Source: Leptospira terpstrae serovar Hualin str. LT 11-33 = ATCC 700639 (GTDB lineage: Bacteria > Spirochaetota > Leptospiria > Leptospirales > Leptospiraceae). Taken from it: 64,000 nucleotides of DNA. The first letter of the stretch is position 1, and each line of letters starts with the position of its first letter. A program made the translations under genes and the position numbers. Below, piece by piece: positions 63,101-64,000 of this stretch. The notes under the pieces are model-generated. The model searched no databases, was not told where the DNA came from, and saw nothing but the letters and a program-made list of their open reading frames with translations. The stretch lies in the NCBI RefSeq assembly GCF_000332495.1, contig NZ_AOGW02000008.1, positions 189,001 to 253,000 on the forward strand, read 5' to 3'.

Positions 63101-64000
63101 AAAAGAAGGTGTTTCGAAAACAGAAGGTTTACCCGCAGGTTCTAAATCAATTTGAATGGGTATTGGTATAATTGAATCTAAAACTTCATTTGATTCATTA
63201 AATTTGCGTACTTCAGACAAAGCCTTTGCTTTCAAATATTTCAGTGTTATAGTATATTGTTGGATTTGGTTTGTTTCAGATTCCGCAAGCAATGTATTTA
63301 CATAGGAGATAATAGATTCACTATTTCGATTTTCTGAAATTTTTTGAATTACATCTTCTAATAAATACCTAAGATCTCTTTTATAATCGTTTGAAAAAGG
63401 AAGAGAAGGATTCAATAAATATCGCTTTTTTTCCTCTTCCCATCCTTGGATCATTTCTTGATACAAATTTGATAATTTTAAGGAGTTTGGTTTAAATTCA
63501 TACCCACCCAACCTTCGTTTAATTTCATCGATTTGGTGGTAATCGGGAAACCGTTCATAAATTAATCTTAATGAATCAAAAGCCTGTGTATTTTTTTTCT
63601 CGTTTTCTAATTCATCTACATACAAATGGTACAACATTGCTTCTGCATCCTTTGTCCACTTGGAATGAGAAACCGATTGGATCTCCTTTGCGAAATCAAA
63701 GACTTTGCCATTTTGTTTTGCCTCTTCCCAACGAAGTAAAACTAAGGCAAATTGATTTTGATTTGATTGGGATTTCTGACGAAATGAATCTAAAAAGATT
63801 CGTGCTTCATCTCGTTTACCGATTCTCATTAGAGATACATATTTCAAAATGGCAACTCTTGCCGAATAAACAGGAAATAATACATCCTCAGAATAAAACA
63901 ATTCTATCGAATCCAAAGCTAAAAAATAGGAATCTAAACTTTGTCCGGTAAAAAATGTTTTAGCGTATTGATACTGCTCACGGATGTTAGGTTGTCTAGG
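57122..64000 (-). CDS. giant TPR protein with two CHAT-like regions, 5' part outside window
   Basis: The frame is open to base 64000, so the visible 2,290 or so residues lack the N-terminus; the TTG at 63916 is only the first possible start inside the window. The first 1,200 visible residues are mostly tandem helix pairs with TPR character (for example AIYRFNYGKSLIYQGQYKKA and SGNYEGAISSFQTAIAYN). A mixed alpha/beta stretch at about 59510-60210 (NGWIGLYP ... SVIGLNESN ... RIQNIVSYP) and the C-terminus (about 57130-57990: HYIYSSGIHAVVP, LFVLHSGIQTGVHN, final DDRYWIGYKLY) resemble CHAT caspase-like domains. In both, the usual catalytic Cys (LSAC-E-T-G) is absent. More TPR-like helices lie between them. 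Domain calls are by eye. Confidence 0.75.
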   Translation of the reverse strand, partial: PRQPNIREQYQYAKTFFTGQSLDSYFLALDSIELFYSEDVLFPVYSARVAILKYVSLMRIGKRDEARIFLDSFRQKSQSNQNQFALVLLRWEEAKQNGKVFDFAKEIQSVSHSKWTKDAEAMLYHLYVDELENEKKNTQAFDSLRLIYERFPDYHQIDEIKRRLGGYEFKPNSLKLSNLYQEMIQGWEEEKKRYLLNPSLPFSNDYKRDLRYLLEDVIQKISENRNSESIISYVNTLLAESETNQIQQYTITLKYLKAKALSEVRKFNESNEVLDSIIPIPIQIDLEPAGKPSVFETPSFIAQYKSPILLRANLLKYYNQKAAGNTSDALRNLKIYLEFYDPILGVDLGSEDIQSAFFYFENRAVEFERIGDLLQSSFHYFFNNQNMFLVKTRNLYLDSLYKEYAIYYQRKMVDTIFRYGKKIREEEERALLNQLNILSKDKLNVVGNLSGVTSLLTDNELLRGVVDIKDFEKIEVLSEKALSWTELYYKQAVPRARPYLDLATLYGYSYYLINKYVTFESYYYSTGTMTDVRKTEILENFKRAELELRWIIYADPTHYDAYQLLGWLYQYVDLIKMQKNPKSGEIDSELYEALYKKYFPDKNLEANIELYNQILVFLGEDYGDRKVVSDLNLNLGNNYFLLSNFPKANESYRKVEDVSIYLSVKNQFEGYKQEAIYRFNYGKSLIYQGQYKKASEQFSKSIDIYFKNEYYQSVNVYASEPNSFSLGKLNEIRSKLALLFSLKGLSELESGNYEGAISSFQTAIAYNKDVKFISPVNLANYLAIAFQKSGRFRDSYQMLNIAEIEYKSNQESILHRIRKWSLWNVFFGDNLRVIGDGRFPGEFPNDFKYLLTLGIRIENHIEQEEYTAALSEIQVRNQLITSKDLDDTIIGKNILAKSRQVEAQIYQRSQLQVEAVGHYKELADLLFDNSTNKGFENLFQNYAYSVFSLQESSEFQNKTKRVLLDEFLEQLNLWKTREIAKCSESYEFCENYFRSNNPKFDIVYGTGMYYLSLLLETEGKDFLSTLAKAVEVLENPGLVDPRVIGLANDPISRQTRVRVLLNLYSIYMKLGDTFVAEKRWKEASELAYEFRLDEEMFWANAQRFKWEKFSTGVEKKNNYINFGKDAIQTYDSNLSVRLFSPKHRLVDFLESYSETLLSSGDPKSIVNHWENFRSLELFRDLLSAQFEFEDSKLNLYYQDLVKWMKGYRKLTNSISEKALKRESVALSLKQQTSEVQNLEFILGKIKTVSPERSAFLEPKRSMNDEFLNGWIGLYPTNESNYFLYKQDGKLKIEPCSSQSEFSLCIPKLTEISPIIQIVGTKANGSLVNSVLKEYRKSNLFPVLLFDRSHKDLFLERNERRLKWVTIYGETEKYKQDKNVRTLSSGNLGAYLYDTDYLVTNRSLDKQTSLFGDDKSHVFPVREIFQGSGSEISVIGLNESNFNTEKHWNLLSKLYEVLRSKRIQNIVSYPSKSNEDYSSMRLDLFAKDTNRLLIGNWKEFSVSKDGLGKKAEGFIEAGFLKEKSKEFVDAYENYYTASTLLDDGDLLLPSLELKLAKLKTEIFPNVPKKSFFQPLWSKYAKSSFQNQIRYEFLVSCLSAKEKEDCKYNTSDFIGEDSDFYLGSLEFYFQLRSGNVKDLASKNEIRSKLESKEDPFLQAYRLGTLYIQNYLFYEAESETNKLNRLAKTPKEKTVAKNRILELYFHKGFLLGDKDIYLTPLTSTSAYNYGFKKDWKNFDEKTLSRDFTKFGYSDSIYDSYRLRLYSAWKEQLQTGYFEPMSLTPEYLTSGESVLTKLSHLNRTLFFHLLLSSIPFQKNGEVNSLIELLVSEELKEGRSYRTLFFRLELAKSLLLRGEWETADSVVSKIQSLDKELGDGNRFWQERWNDFKWKRDYLKNQSSTISHTNPFLKLYQAAKSKKPEDYILLLNEFNKKMRGEYLSPELREEYEFLFHFLLQQSLEKNSSESFFDLAVAREMFRFTSSRFSDTELYVKHIPNFEIYSERLKKRMVGKQEFHGLFDLGKKTYLLSFASGKSLGREMFSDNKSIYRESVKYFRSAESGNQEVILRESLADKYRTSFRLNKSNRHYIYSSGIHAVVPMVIPDTEYYSVASVSDFLSNPILKFTSIAPKKPDVTVVGWKTSLENEMNAGLMIWETNGKRDGYSPYSIDFAEIGWCEDNYLCSAGAPLFGLATKSANTAKVYANQRIGTSTQYTNDFSGVAYYLARENTGLFVLHSGIQTGVHNLFFLKQFLLTNDLPKPLHIRLVEGKEAARNSTIDDRYWIGYKLYTSAMIED

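Noticed and set aside
1..64000. CRISPR arrays, tRNA or rRNA genes, insertion sequences, prophage
   Set aside because: No evenly spaced direct repeats, cloverleaf-like gaps, transposase or phage genes were seen on either strand; gaps between genes are too short for most of these.

Overview
This window looks like chromosomal DNA of a spirochaete of the genus Leptospira. The pointers are a Leptospira-type DUF1554 surface protein at the left edge, a periplasmic-flagellum gene (flbB) after fliJ, a flhF-flhG-fliA motility operon that also holds DUF342 and RemA-type genes, RsbU-type phosphatases with membrane sensor regions, many short spirochaete lipoboxes, and a base composition I judge by eye at about 40% GC. 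I cannot name the species. No tRNA, rRNA, CRISPR array, insertion sequence or prophage is visible. Coding density is very high, with many stop/start overlaps and convergent genes that share stop codons. No stretch over 300 bases lacks a gene.

Layout. 1-8.4 kb: end of a Calx-beta-like/DUF1554 protein, a DUF3095 cyclase-like protein, a family-3 glycosidase, a membrane-anchored possible PilZ protein, murA with Asp in place of the fosfomycin-target Cys, a four-cluster ferredoxin, a small Cys-containing protein and a lipoprotein. 8.5-14.4 kb: fliI, then fliJ-flbB, split by a 3.1-kb antisense hybrid kinase/phosphatase gene. 14.4-22.2 kb (minus strand): flhF, flhG, a small membrane protein, fliA, DUF342, two unknown genes, remA-like and gmk. 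22.4-30.2 kb: a split mnmC pair, lpxK, hisE, a thioredoxin/TPR protein, ugd, a polysaccharide ABC exporter and a small protein. 30.4-42 kb: envelope proteins of unknown function, a HEAT-repeat protein, a response regulator, glycogen phosphorylase, a DUF192 lipoprotein, a crotonase, a membrane PP2C phosphatase, a HELGH lipoprotein and an outer-membrane barrel candidate. 42.1-51.8 kb: an eight-gene chemotaxis-like operon with its own strong promoter (mcp, cheW, cheA, cheB, degenerate-receiver kinase, two cheY-like genes, PAS kinase). 51.8-57.1 kb: purM, murI, an aminotransferase, an HtrA-like protease and a predicted aminopeptidase. 57.1-64 kb: a giant TPR protein, truncated by the right edge, with two regions that look like degenerate CHAT (caspase-like) domains.

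How they work together. Much of the window serves motility and its control: export ATPase and chaperone, the collar protein FlbB, placement GTPase/ATPase (FlhF/FlhG), sigma-28, and a non-standard chemotaxis array. The rest is envelope building (murA, murI, lpxK, ugd, Wzm/Wzt-like exporter, HtrA) plus single housekeeping genes (gmk, purM, hisE, mnmD/mnmC).

The most unusual signals are four EFGLF repeats that replace the P2 domain of CheA, the unusual kinases next to it, and the giant double CHAT-like TPR protein. Less dramatic but checkable are the Asp-type MurA, the antisense gene splitting the fli operon, and several odd translation starts.
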